DNA of 64,000 nucleotides from Ustilaginoidea virens (taxonomy: Eukaryota > Ascomycota > Sordariomycetes > Hypocreales > Clavicipitaceae), in NCBI RefSeq assembly GCF_000687475.1, contig NC_057319.1, positions 3,834,001-3,898,000 of the forward strand, in the 5' to 3' direction. Position numbers and translations under genes: made by a program. Below, piece by piece: positions 13,102 to 23,463 of this stretch. Below the pieces are notes generated by a model. That model saw only the letters and a list, made by a program, of their open reading frames with translations, did not search any database and had not been told where the DNA came from. Within the stretch, counting starts at the first letter, position 1. Each line of letters begins with the position of its first letter.

Positions 13102-14243
13102 GTTTGTCTTGGCCGGGTCATGATCATGCCACAAAAGCATGGGCATGATTTCCGTTCAGACGGCCCGGTGAATGCCCATTCCTCCGTTGCAGCACCAATC
13201 CCTTCTCGCCGTTTCCGCTGCCATCTTGAACCGAAGCAGTTACGACGTCACGAATATATACTACATGTCGCATCTCAGCCCTTTGCGCTCTTTTAACATG
13301 CGGCATCTTTTCCCAACTGGCAGACTTTGCGAACCATGCTTTTTTTTCTCTATCTTCTCATTTGTGGATATGTTAACGTTCGCTCCCGAGGGGTGTACAA
13401 TCTGCGACGCTGTCCCGAGATTGCTTGCTTTGGGCAACTTTGGGCGACTTTTGGCAACTTTTGGCCGGGCTGGCGGGGGTCTTTGCGCAAGGGCGTTTCT
13501 GAACAGCAGCAGAGCACATTGAGCATTGAGTTTCTTGGATTCAGTCAACAATCCCGGCTTTGACGTACCGCCCCTCTCCTCTGCACAAGCCGACTGATTA
13601 TCTGTCAAGCAGCTGTCTGAACCTGGCTTGCAATCGAATATTGTATCTATATTAGTGGTGGGGCGTTTTTTTTTTGTTTCTCCTTGTCGCCCCCAAGCTG
13701 CGCATTGCAACCAGACGCCACGCGCGAGGCGCTTCTGCAAGGCTTCTATTGCGATGGAAGGGTTGGTGAGAGCGGAACGGCATTGCTTGGGCATCCATCC
13801 GAGCTGAACAGTGGGCGATTTTCTTTTCTTTCGTATCATATTCAAACGTGTGTATAGATATACCCCCCCCCCCCCCCCTTTTATCCGTCCCTCCATCGAG
13901 GAAGGATCCCGGAAAGCAGTAGGCGTACAAATGGCAACAAGATTTACATTACGTAGCTGCTCTTGATTCGCACCCGTGAGTTTCTTTGTACTCGGTACCT
14001 TTGGCATTCAACGACGGAATAGTTACCGCATCAGGAGAACAGCTGGCGGGAGATGACCTGCTGTTTACGTCATGGATGACGGCAGGAGCCTGGGCTGTGG
14101 TGGGGAGAAAGCCATAAGACGGACGACGGCTGCGCAGCATGGCTCGGCCGAAGGGAGACGGAACGATTTGGACCGCCGGATCTCAGCTTCAAGTCCTCCA
14201 TCTTATCCCCCATAGACTTGCGCCCATTCATCTACAGCCCGAC
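13102..14243. other. Intergenic, 3' end of TeaR-like gene and promoter of next gene
   Basis: No gene supported. There is a homopolymer C run at about 13863-13879. A 248-codon minus-strand frame (13261-14007) has no recognisable domain and is judged spurious. Confidence 0.55.
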
Positions 14244-15958
14244 ATGGTAACTCAGCACGGCGACCATCACGACATTCCCAGTCACCATAGGGTGAACAAG
14301 TGAGTCAAGTCAAAGCCTACGTTCCGCCAAAACCCGTCACGATCCTGTCCAGGCCAACCGCGAACACGAGCTGATGCCGCTGCCAGACCCGGGGCCTGGC
14401 TCCCCGCAGACCGCCGCGTCCACCGCCAGTACCTGAACAACATCACCAAGCACGTCGACGCCCACGACAAGCAGAAGCTCACGCCTGCGCTCCAGGAGCT
14501 CAAGAAGCTCATCGAGGGCAACAGCCGGGTCTACATGTACTTTGCGCAGATGTTTGACGAGATCCCCCGCAAGCATCCGTACTGGGCAGACCCCACGGGC
14601 AGCAGCAAGCAGGTTCGCGACTACGAGCACATGCTGCAGGTGCTGAACCACATTGTCACGCGGGCTCCAGAGTGGACCGAGGCCGCGGAGAGCGTGGGAG
14701 TCGTCGGCGTTCCGTTTTGCGCCATCTTCGACTACCCCATGGCGACGCCCAGGTGCGTTTTGGGGGAGGCGTCAACCAAGTTGGTTTTTTTTTGCCACGG
14801 GGGGGGGGGGGTGGCTCTGGCTGACCAAGTGTGGTGAAGCGGGCACGCGGCGTTTTTGGATCCTGATGTAAACAGGGCGCTGAAGAAGGTGCTGAATGAA
14901 TGGGGAGAGTATCTCAAGGTGAGTCTCGACGTGGGCAACGCCTGCCTCCCGGGGGAAGGGGGGGGCTTGGAAACTGAAAACTGGCAAATAGCTAACGCAG
15001 CAACGGGCAGACGCCCGAGTCGGCGGCCGCGCTGGGCGACCACTCGGTAGGCTGGTTCGGCAAGACGGGCCTGAGCGACATGATGGAGGTTGCCAACGCG
15101 CCGTACAAGTCGAGCATGAAGTTTGAGGAAATGTTTGTGTGCGACCCGACGGCGAAGCACATGGGGTTCAAATCGTGGGACGGTAAGACGGCCGGCCCCT
15201 TTGCCCTCCTTCTCAAGTAGGGCGGAGTGCAGGACCAAAGCTGGGTGGTTTTCTTTCCCCCCCCCCCCCCCCCCCCCCCCTCACCCGCTGACAGGCCCTG
15301 CACCGCAGACTTCTTCACGCGCCGCGTGCGCGACTCAGCCCGGCCGGTGGCCTGTCCCGACGACGACGACGTCATCGCCAACGCCTGCGAGTCCCAGGTG
15401 TACAACGTGGAGCACGGCGTCCGGCTGCGCGACCGCTTCTTCGCCAAGGGCCAGCCGTACTCGCTGCTCGACATGCTGGCGCACGACGGCCTCGCGCCCT
15501 CGTTCGCCGGCGGCACCGTCTACCAGGCCTTCCTGTCGGCGCTGTCGTACCACCGGTGGCACGCGCCCGTGTCGGGCACCGTGCGGCGCGCCTTTGTCCA
15601 GGACGGCACCTACTTCAGCGAGCCGCTGTCCGAGGGCGACGTCGACGCGAGGGGCATCGGCGCCGCGCAGGGGTACCTGTCGGCCCTGGCGACGAGGGCC
15701 GTCATCGTCGTCGAGGCGGACAGCCCGCGCGTCGGGCTGGTGGGCTTTGTGGGCATCGGCATGGACGAGGTGAGCTCGTGCGAGATGACCGTGAGGGAGG
15801 GGCAGCGGGTGAGCAAGGGCGACGAGATTGGCATGTTTCACTTTGGGGGGTCGAGCCACTGCCTCTTGTTCCGGAGGGGCGTGGAGCTGGACGGGCTGCC
15901 GGCGGTGGGGAGGCAGGAGAATGTGCCGGTGAGGGGGAAGCTCGCCGTTGTCCGGTGA
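14244..15958 (+). CDS. PsiD/phosphatidylserine-decarboxylase-like pyruvoyl enzyme, 5 exons
   Basis: Member of the fungal phosphatidylserine-decarboxylase-like family with an N-terminal PSDC domain, the family that includes the L-tryptophan decarboxylase PsiD. Exons 14244-14299, 14387-14752, 14840-14918, 15011-15182, 15309-15958 give 440 aa, the usual length. All introns are GT-AG (87, 87, 92, 126 bp) and every junction restores family sequence (PGAWLPADRR, ATPSGHAAFLDPDVN, SWDDFFTRRV). The PSDC part is residues about 20-160 and the catalytic part about 175-440, ending with FGGSS at 403-407, where autocleavage before a serine (about S406) would create the pyruvoyl cofactor. No signal peptide or membrane segment is evident, unlike mitochondrial Psd1. 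The substrate (phosphatidylserine, tryptophan or another amino acid) cannot be told from sequence. It converges on a glutathione transferase gene 255 bp away. Confidence 0.9.
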
Positions 15959-16213
15959 GGCTTGATGGGGCATGCATGTCGTCGGCGCACCGCATGCATC
16001 TTGATGACCTCGGGCTCGATGGGGCATGCTGCGGTGCTAGCTGTGACGGGAAAACACGTTTGAGATGCTTGGGATGTCGTCGACGCTTCACATACATCTA
16101 CTTGATAGTCTCGACAGCCTCGCTTGACAGGCCCACTGCCATGAATTCCACCTCTTAACTTGCATCGGCATTGAAACTGTTTCACGGAACCCGTTCGACT
16201 GCGTTTCTGCCAA

Positions 16214-17399
16214 TCACTTCCCCCCCCCGGAGGCCGTCACGCTCTGGCTCTGGACCCATTTCCTCCCCACCTCGGCCTTGGCATCAAGCTCCTCCTCGGT
16301 ACAGCCGTCCATGTCGAACGCGGTGTGCTGCGCAGGCACATGGCGCCCCTTTTCGAACCCCGGCCGCCGCAGCAGCATCTTGAGCCACTTTTCGACATGG
16401 GGGAACTCGTCCAGCGAGATGCCCGCCCACGCTACCACGCACGCCCGCCTCGTCAGCAGAAAGACCCTCGCGAAATCAAGCAGCTGCGGAACACCGGCTG
16501 CGGAACACCGGCCGCGGGAAAGGGAGCAAAGCACGGGGGGGGGGGGGTGGTTCCACAAAAACAAAAATAAAGAATAGAAAATGAACGCACTGTGGGACGC
16601 AATCCACCCCCAGCAGGAAATGTCGGCAATGGTGACGCGGTCGCCGACCAGGAACCCGTGCGGCGACTTGGCCAGGTGGTCGTCCATGGTGCGGTACAGC
16701 CGGCGCGTCTCGTTGCCGTAGCGGTTGATGCCGTACTCGATCTTCTCGGGCGCGTATCCTGGCGCGGCGGGCTTATTAGCAAGAAGAAGGGGGGGGGAGG
16801 AATGTTGCTGCGACCGAGCGGCGCGCCTTACTCTTGAAGTGGTTGGCTTGGCCCTGCATGGGGCCCAGCCCGCCCATCTGCCACATGAGCTGCGGGATAC
16901 TGTCAGCGAGGGCCTCTTTTTTCTTTGCTTTCTCTGCGTCCAAGGCCAAAATGAATGTTCATCCGGAGCCTGTTGAGACCTATATCTCAACAGTCTCGGC
17001 CGAAGGGGGGAGCACACTCACCCAGCTGACGACCTCCCAGTGCTCGGGGGAGTCGCGGGGATACGAGATGCGGTGGTCCGGGTCGTAGCGGTCGACGAGG
17101 TACTCGAGGATGGCGCCGCTCTCAAACACGCGGATCTTCTGGCCGCCGGGCAGGGTGTCGGTGATGGCGGGGATGCGGCCGTTGGGGTTGATGTCGAGAA
17201 ACCACGGCTGCTTCTGCTCGTTGTCCATCATCTTGATGGGGTGCGTCTGGTGCGCGGGGGGGATGTCAGTCGGCGAAAGGACGGGAGGGTTCGGACGGCG
17301 CACCTTGTACTGGAGGCCGAGCTCCTCGAGCGCGATGGAGGCCTTGATGCCGTTGGGGGTCTGCGCGGTGTAGAGCGTGATGTCCGTCTCGGTGGCCAT
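16214..17399 (-). CDS. Glutathione S-transferase, Ure2-like, 5 exons
   Basis: Cytosolic-type GST of the fungal Ure2/GstA-like class, conjugating glutathione to electrophiles or acting as a peroxidase. Exons 17399-17304, 17246-17022, 16889-16832, 16758-16591, 16431-16214 (254 aa); introns are 57, 132, 73 and 159 bp, all GT-AG. The thioredoxin-fold N-terminal part has LYTAQTPNGIKASIALEE (residues 9-26), NPNGRIPAI with the cis-Pro, and FESGAILEYL (the ES glutathione contact). The helical C-terminal part includes QANHF, GDRVTIADISCW (N-capping box) and DEFPHVEKWL. An in-frame ATG at 17570 would add 57 residues rich in Ser and Pro; I prefer 17399 because it begins the GST fold directly, but a long isoform is possible. 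Two introns carry homopolymer C runs in the sense direction. Confidence 0.92.
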
Positions 17400-18059
17400 G
17401 GCTGGGTTTGGGTTCGTTTCGTTTGCTGCGTGCTGGGGGCTGTCGGAGGAGGGCGGGGACAGCGGCGTACTTGTAGGCGGCGGCGGTGGCGGCGGCGGCG
17501 GGTTGGAGGGAGCGCCCCTGGCGACGGGCGGAGCTGAGCTGCCTGCGGACGTGGACGTGGACGTGGACATGCAGGATAGCAGCGGCAGATGTCCAGCGGC
17601 TCATGGCCGGGCGCTCCGCAGTGCGGCGTTTTTTTCTCCGCTCCGCTGGCGCGGCGTGGCGCTCCGCTGCATCCGGGAAGCGGGGTTTGTAGGATTCGCC
17701 AGCCGGTGTGACGTCACCATTGGCTCGGTGGCCCGCGCATTTGTCATGCCACGTCCCGTCTGTCGAGGGCGCTTGCTGGGCGCGACGAGCTGACGCGGAG
17801 TGGGAACGCTGCGGTGTTGAAGAGGCACGGTCGCGTGAGGTGTGGTGCCGCCTCGGGTGCTGACGGGCACGGTTCGGGGAGGGCATTTGCCGAGCAACAT
17901 CTTCACACGGACGACCAGGATCGAGGGGGGCAAGACTCAGACACGCGTCTGGGACGGCAGTGCGTCAAAGGAATTTGACACTCCTGTCGGATGTATGTTG
18001 ATGCCGGCTATCTTTGGCTAGAAACGCGACGGCTACTTGGGCCTTCCAATAGCCCCTTT
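17400..18059. other. GST upstream region
   Basis: Contains the GST promoter and possible N-terminal extension (to 17570), plus the 3' flank of the BTB gene. No further gene is supported; several GC-rich open frames on both strands are shadows. Confidence 0.55.
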
Positions 18060-18922
18060 TTATTCCCGGTGCTTTGTGTTACAATTTGAGCATCGAAGTA
18101 TGTAATCCGGTGCTATATAGCAATCGAACTTGCCTACCGCACAGTGCCGACACTTTTCCGTCTTTTGGAGCACCTCAAGACTATCTTTCGCGTTTTGCAA
18201 AGTCTTATTAGCCTTTGCCAAGCAAGTTCTGAGGGCTTCAAGCTCCTCTTGCATGGCCTTCACGTTCTGGCCGCAATCGCGCAACAGTTTAAAAGCGAAT
18301 CGATCAATCACCTCGAGAGCCTCGAAACGGTTGTCAGACACGAATTCATGCAGATGATCCATTGCGATTTCTGCTGCCATGTCTGACAGGTTTCGGCAGA
18401 CAGCCAGGTGCGGCAATTCAGCGGCGACAGTCATGAAGCAATCCAACGACCAATCTTCCTGAAGGATGAGCTTGATACGTGATGACGCAAGAGAAGCAAG
18501 CTCTGGAAGCTGGTAAAAGTCTGCGATCCTGTTGACCTTTAAGTGATCCCGAACTTGATCTGAAGGAGAAAGCTCAGATTGAGTTTCCCCATCAACCTGG
18601 TTATTCTCTTCGGAAGGAGCTTCATCATATGTAACCCCGTACATGAATTGCAGCATTCGATTCACCGTGTCCGTGTCAAAGTTTTGGATGGTGAATGTGT
18701 TGTCGATTGCCTCCTGCAACTACTTAGCGGAAGACGAATCGTTGACTTGGGTAGACTTGCCTTGAAACCCGCGCCACTCTGGAAGGGCTTGGCAATGACG
18801 GGGGACTGTGTTACGACATTTTTGTGAACCTTGAAGTGGCGGTCATTGCTGATGATGGTCATGTCACTTCCTGCGCCGGTTTGCAGAAGCGATGATAGAT
18901 GAGATTTCAGAGTGGCAGACAT
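18060..18922 (-). CDS. BTB/POZ domain protein with C-terminal CxxC pairs, GC-AG intron
   Basis: BTB/POZ protein of the type expanded in ascomycetes. Exons 18922-18761 and 18713-18060 (271 aa); an in-frame ATG at 18952 would add 10 residues. The 47-bp intron has a GC donor (AG/GCAAGT) and a TTGCAG acceptor; joining gives SGAGFKEAIDN, the expected BTB core motif. The BTB core is residues about 18-110 (SDMTI, FKVHKNVV, FMYG). A BACK-like helical region with LASSRIKLIL follows, then a helix of 30-odd residues that could coil, and CRHCAVGKFDC plus CSNCNTK near the end, possibly a zinc ribbon. The partner is unknown; Cullin-3 adaptor is the usual family role and is inference. Codon use looks less GC-biased than the neighbouring enzyme genes. 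Confidence 0.82.
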
Positions 18923-19138
18923 GTCGAGTGGCAGAGCATTAACAAAGAACATGTGAATGGAGGAGAGAAGTCGTTGACTCTGCGCAGAAAAGTGGCGAGC
19001 TGCGGTGATTTATGTTGCGTGAGGTTTGTTTTCGCAGGCCGCTGCGTTTGCTCGCAGAGGAAGCAGTGAATCGCGTGTAGTCCAGATCCCCGGACACGCA
19101 CAGCATGGCAGTTTTCGGAGAGCACCAGGACAGCATAA

Positions 19139-19745
19139 CGGCGTGCGGCGCTGGCGACATGGGCTGTGAATCCAAGCACGCGCGAGCCCTACCTCTCCCC
19201 CGATTCGGCGTCGTCGACGCAGGTCATCTTGCTCGACGACCACGACGACGGCCCCCTTTTTGACCTGTGGCGGCTCTTCGCCGAGACGCCCGCCACGCCT
19301 GGCCGCGGGGGCAGAGACATCGTCGCCAAGTTCATCCAACGGGGCCGCAGCCGCATGCTCATCAACGAGACGGCGCTCATCGAAGCTGCGAGGAGGGCCG
19401 TTCCGCACCTGGACCAGCAAGTCGTCGACTTTGCCGGCCTGGCCTCTGCGGAGCAGCTGAGGGCGGGCCGGCAGACGGATCTTCTCATCGGCGTGCGCAC
19501 GCGGGGCTGGCCTCACGCACACCATGTTCTTGCCGCCGGGGGCGGCTGTGGTTGAGATCCTGCCCGGCGATTTCGCGCACTTGCGGTTCAGGAACCTGGC
19601 GCAGAGGCTCGGGCACCGGTACCATCGCGCCCATGCCAAGAGGCACGTGGAGGCGTCGGGGGAGCAGCAGCGGCAGCATGATACGGCAGAGATGGAGGAG
19701 CAGCAGCTGATGAAGCTGGTCGACAGCGTGGTGAGAGGCTTGTAA
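19139..19745 (+). pseudogene. 5'-truncated, frameshifted GT61/EOGT-like glycosyltransferase remnant
   Basis: The C-terminal third of a DUF563/GT61-type (EOGT-like) glycosyltransferase is recognisable: FDLWRLFAETP, then VDFAGL..AEQLR..RQTDLLIGV, then in the next reading frame GAGLTHTMFLPPGAAVVEIL and FRNLAQRLGHRY. The first frame opens at 19139 after a stop, has no ATG before the conserved block, and ends near 19553; the second runs to the stop at 19745. The switch of frame occurs between about 19490 and 19515, exactly where the conserved glycine-rich motif should be continuous, so a small indel is the simplest reading. The N-terminal two-thirds of the family are absent; the divergently placed BTB gene starts only about 220 bp upstream. 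An intron instead of a frameshift is unlikely because no donor/acceptor pair bridges the motif. Confidence 0.78.
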
Positions 19746-20584
19746 ATAGTGGGGGGAAAAAGTACGACGATGGCACGGCACCGTTTAATCCGTATGAATT
19801 TTAATCCGTATGACTGCTTTCCCTGGGATGGGCCACTGCCCGCCACCCTGCCTGGGACGGCGGCTTGGTGATGCATATTTTGGTCATGCGCGACGATTTC
19901 TAGTCCCTACGTGCTTATTCGGAGCTCAGCATGTCTGTGTTGAAACCTGAAACCATGTAGTGGATCGGCTTGGCCTTGAGACAAACACGTCTTGCTGTCG
20001 CCGAATGGGTTTGCTCCGCCGTCTTGGCTCGAATCAGAACCGATCTGTGGCAACGTTCCGTAGGGATCATGTCTGTCGCAAACGCCATCGCGTACGGCGG
20101 TTGAAATCGACGCCATAGTATCCGAGTAGCTAGGATTTATCATCTTCCTCACACATCGCTTTTTCGGAGGCATTGCGAATCCGACCGAGGCAGCTACTGA
20201 AATTTGGAATTCGTTTCACCCCAGAGTGAAAATCAATGTAAATTAGGACTGCAGCCATAAGCTTGAACCCTTTCGGGCCGCCACCTGGGACGCATATCAG
20301 CGTCTGTGCCAGCCGTTTGGGTTGTAGATGGGTCACAAGTATTGCAATGACAGCGTCGGCCTGGGCTCGTTGACATGACTGCCTGCTTCAACCTGTTGGC
20401 AGTGGAAGCAAGGAGTTGTCACTGTACGGTGCAAAGTGAGTGTCCGTCAATTCAAAGCTAGTTTCGCTCAATAAAAAGCTAGTTCTGATCAATAGAAGAA
20501 ACATGCCGTCTCATCAGCGAGTAATGAACCCCAAGAAAAACCATGTGTTGACGATAAAAGCAAAGCTGTGGATCCCGTCGCTTA
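19746..20584. other. No supported gene
   Basis: Two short minus-strand frames (19907-20173, 20130-20336) overlap each other in different frames and match nothing I recognise. Some AT-rich sequence near 20440-20600. Confidence 0.45.
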
Positions 20585-21530
20585 CTATTCAACGAAAAGA
20601 TAATCATACTCATACTCAGTGAATCCTATATGCTGTCTGACATGATTGATGACTTTGTGGAAGTCAAGCGGGTTCGAACTGGTTTTAGCTGCTCGTAGCG
20701 TACCCCTGAGGTCAGACTGCAACTTGGGAAACCTTCTCCCAATGGCTTTGAGCAGCGTAATCACTGCGTTATTGCATCTTGCGATAAAGGATGAACCAAT
20801 CAGGGCCTCACATCGACTGTACAACTGATCAAGTTTAACGAGCCATTCATCTAGCTCGTCATCAAGATCCGCGCCAAGTAGACGCACCAAGGTTTCTTCG
20901 GCAATTTCGGCCAGCGTCTCAAGATCCGGTCTAACAAGTCGGTGCAGTTTTCGCAGCTTTCCGCGAATGCTGCCTTCCGTTGCTGCAATTTCGCTGAACC
21001 CCCCGTCGAGACGCTTCAAACCAATGTCCGAACGAGGAGAGCTTCCCATCCAGGAATAGATACTGTGAAGTTTGGTGCGACAATACCTGGTTCATAATCT
21101 GGATGCTGGTATTAAGAGGCATGTTCCGAGGCATTTGCGGCTTCTTGAAGTACCAGGTACTCTCTTCCTTTCTGTCTCCGTGAGAAGTCTCATGAGGCCC
21201 GTACCTTTCGCTAGGCCTGTTGCTGACCGATGTCATGAAGAGATGTTCGTAGACGCCAGTCGTAATCGAAAGCTCAGTTCCGTCGCTTGACGAAGATGGG
21301 AGGGGAGAAGCTATGGATTCCGCGGCCGGGGCGTGTACTGCACCGGCAGCGTCAGGCTCCGTCTCTGTGTAGTCTGGCATCTGGGGCCAGTTGAGAATGA
21401 CATCTGTGGCCGGATCGATAAAAACCCAGATTCCATCATTGATGGCTTTGTTCTTGATGCAGCGGTACCAAACATCCCAGTCGTACTTATACCTCATCAC
21501 AAACGGCGCTTTAATTCTGCCCTGATCCAT
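20585..21530 (-). pseudogene. Retrotransposon gag-like protein or relic (Ty1/copia type)
   Basis: The N-terminal block after the ATG at 21530 (YDWDVWYRCIKNKAINDGIW, then FIDPATD and a Pro-rich linker) resembles the start of fungal Copia Gag proteins. A second block in another frame (RKLHRLVRPDLETLAEIAEE, then LLGADLDDELDEWLVKLDQL, stop at 20585) resembles the Gag helical core. The two frames meet between about 21049 and 21150: either a GTACTT...CCAG intron of about 66 bp joins them, or there is a frameshift. No zinc knuckle, protease, integrase, reverse transcriptase or LTR is visible, so this is an isolated Gag-derived gene or decayed copy. The assignment rests on family resemblance and is moderate at best. 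Confidence 0.45.
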
Positions 21531-22842
21531 TGTGCCTTTGTGTTGTAATGACGGTTTGTGCTGCACGATCGTTTAACTGGCCGACCAGAAGTTTGTAATG
21601 GATGAGAAGAGATGGATGAGGAGCGGGGGAGGAGGAATGAAGGTTGTGTCGAACGGTTAAAATACTCGTCGGCCGTCAAAGGCGTGTGTGCGATCATCAT
21701 GGCCGTCAGACAGCTGGCAATGGGACTGCCGGACAGCTGTCAAATTGAATGGATGCGTGCACAATGAAAAGCGCCATGATTGACGGGGCAGATGCCTAAG
21801 TACAACGAGATTCATCGATAAACCCCAGCCTCAAGAAGAACTAGAGCCTTGGCAGAGGAGGCTGGACCGATGCTGCAGTTTTCATCGGCATCCTAGACAC
21901 AGAGAACATGGCCATTAGTGGTGATGTTGTATTATCGTCGCAAGTATTTCCGTCTATTGTCTTTCTATCTATTTGACGTCTTTCCGTCTATTTGACGTCT
22001 TTCTATCTATTTTCTTTCTATCCAATTGACGTCTTTTCGTCTGTTTGAGCCGCAAGGTCTCGGGTCCACATGGACGGCATTGGCTCCTTTGCTCCGTCGT
22101 GATCAAGGTATTTGAACATTGACTTCAGACGGACCGACGAGACAGTGGCTCCAAAGGGAAATAACTGGCTCTGCCTCGTCACAGGATTTGCGGCTGTCTG
22201 CAGCCCGACAGACGGGCCGGATTCAGTGACGAATACCATATGCAAAGAAGAGCAAAAGAAGAGTGAGTTTGACGTGTCCCCCTCGCTGAAGCTGGTCAGA
22301 TGGCGTAAAGCCAGTCGAGACAGACTCGGAAGGCCTTGATAAGCCGATTAGCATGGAATGAGGCAATGTATCGAAATGCATTGCTAGTTCGAATCTTTGT
22401 ATGCCGATAGTTGGCCTCAGCACTGACCATACCGACTAATCAGCCAGCTCTAAATGCTCGTATGTGGCCGTACATGTTTCGATTTTGCTCATCATAGAGT
22501 ATGGCTCGTCTTTTTTCGCTGTGTTTAGGTCGTTTTCAGCAACGCCCCGGTAACTACGCCATCATCGGAGGTTTGCCCGTCACTCTTTGGACAGGTGTCG
22601 GCATGCTCTGCTACTGAACATTGCTCATTCGCATTTAAGAGATGTTGAATACGCCGTCGAAACGTTATCTTCGGTTCGTAGGGAACGAGAAGGTGTCGGA
22701 TAACTATTTTGTCCTTTGGCGCTTGTCTCGTCGGAAACCTGAGGGCGTCGAGGAGGAGTTGCGGCACCGCACACGAGAAGAGGTGCATGTGCGAGTTCTC
22801 AGCTGGGTCGGAGAACAATACGCGAGACTACAAGCCGACACG
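21531..22842. other. Low-complexity and unassigned sequence
   Basis: Holds a degenerate repeat (listed separately) and short open frames. A minus-strand open frame at 22525-22818 (ending SDDGVVTGALLKTT) may be an alternative 3' exon of the unknown gene just to the right; otherwise nothing is recognised. Confidence 0.4.
21950..22050. repeat. Degenerate repeat based on TCTATTTGACGTCTTTC
   Basis: About five imperfect copies of a 15-20 bp T/C-rich unit containing GACGTC, alternating with TCTTTCTATC segments. The palindromic GACGTC core recurs three times. It lies in non-coding DNA about 400 bp upstream of the gag-like gene start. Confidence 0.7.
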
Positions 22843-23463
22843 TTAGCTCCAAGTGGCTACTGAAACCGGGTTGAAAATGCCGACCCAGTAAAAACAGCGT
22901 CGACGGGCGCCGTCTCTCTCGCTTTGGCGATGGGCCATAGCCACAAGGAGCGCGAGTATGCGTGAATGAGGTAGTTCCAACGGCTGATCCACGGGACAAC
23001 GACGGAAATACGGGCTGATGGAGCCTCCATCGAAGTATGCCGTCATGATAGGCTCGGTGGTGTTGCAAATGACGAGACATTCAAAGATGTCGACACAGCG
23101 ACCGCCAAAATAGAATCGGGCGGCTTCCCTAACCGCTGGTCAGTTTACCACGGGCCAGGGGTGCTCCAGAACTCACTCAAAGGTATGATTGGGGTGCTCG
23201 AGAAGATTTCGCACCATGGTTGTTCGCCAGCGAACCTCGTTGATGCGCCCAAGAAAGCTCTTTAAGAAGCCAGCACCAGAGCGTTGGCGGGCCTGGTCAT
23301 GCTGGAGTGAGGGTGCGGGTGCTGGTTCGGGGGCTGGTTCGGGTGCTGGTTCGGGCGCAGGGAGAGGGTCTTCGAACAAAGAGAAGAGCTCGACATGGCG
23401 GATGGTCCATTTTGAAGGTTTTGTGAGAAGTTTTTCCTGTTTGAGAAGGCGACACAAAGACAT
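22843..23463 (-). CDS. Hypothetical protein with Pro-Ala-Glu repeat
   Basis: Not recognised. Proposed exons are 23463-23177 and 23128-22843, joined by a 48-bp GT-AG intron (GTGAGT, CTGAC branch, TTAG) in phase 2; the join gives HTFEEAARFYFGGRCVDIF and stays open to the stop. The protein has a basic N-terminal helix, a proline/alanine/glutamate repeat (about residues 38-56), a basic segment (SFLGRINEVRWRTTMVRNLL) and a Cys-containing C-terminal part (ECLVICN, SPYFRRCPVD). The ATG at 23463 is preferred; an ATG at 23778 is also in frame. A further weak splice near 22870 could replace the last residues by an exon in 22525-22818. Neighbouring gag-like sequence and AT-rich flanks suggest an accessory gene. 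Confidence 0.45.

Noticed and set aside
13261..14007. 248-codon minus-strand frame downstream of the TeaR-like gene
   Set aside because: Low-complexity, no motif, non-ATG start; likely random.
19166..19745. Intact GT61 gene with an intron
   Set aside because: No donor/acceptor pair restores the glycine-rich motif, and there is no ATG or N-terminal region.
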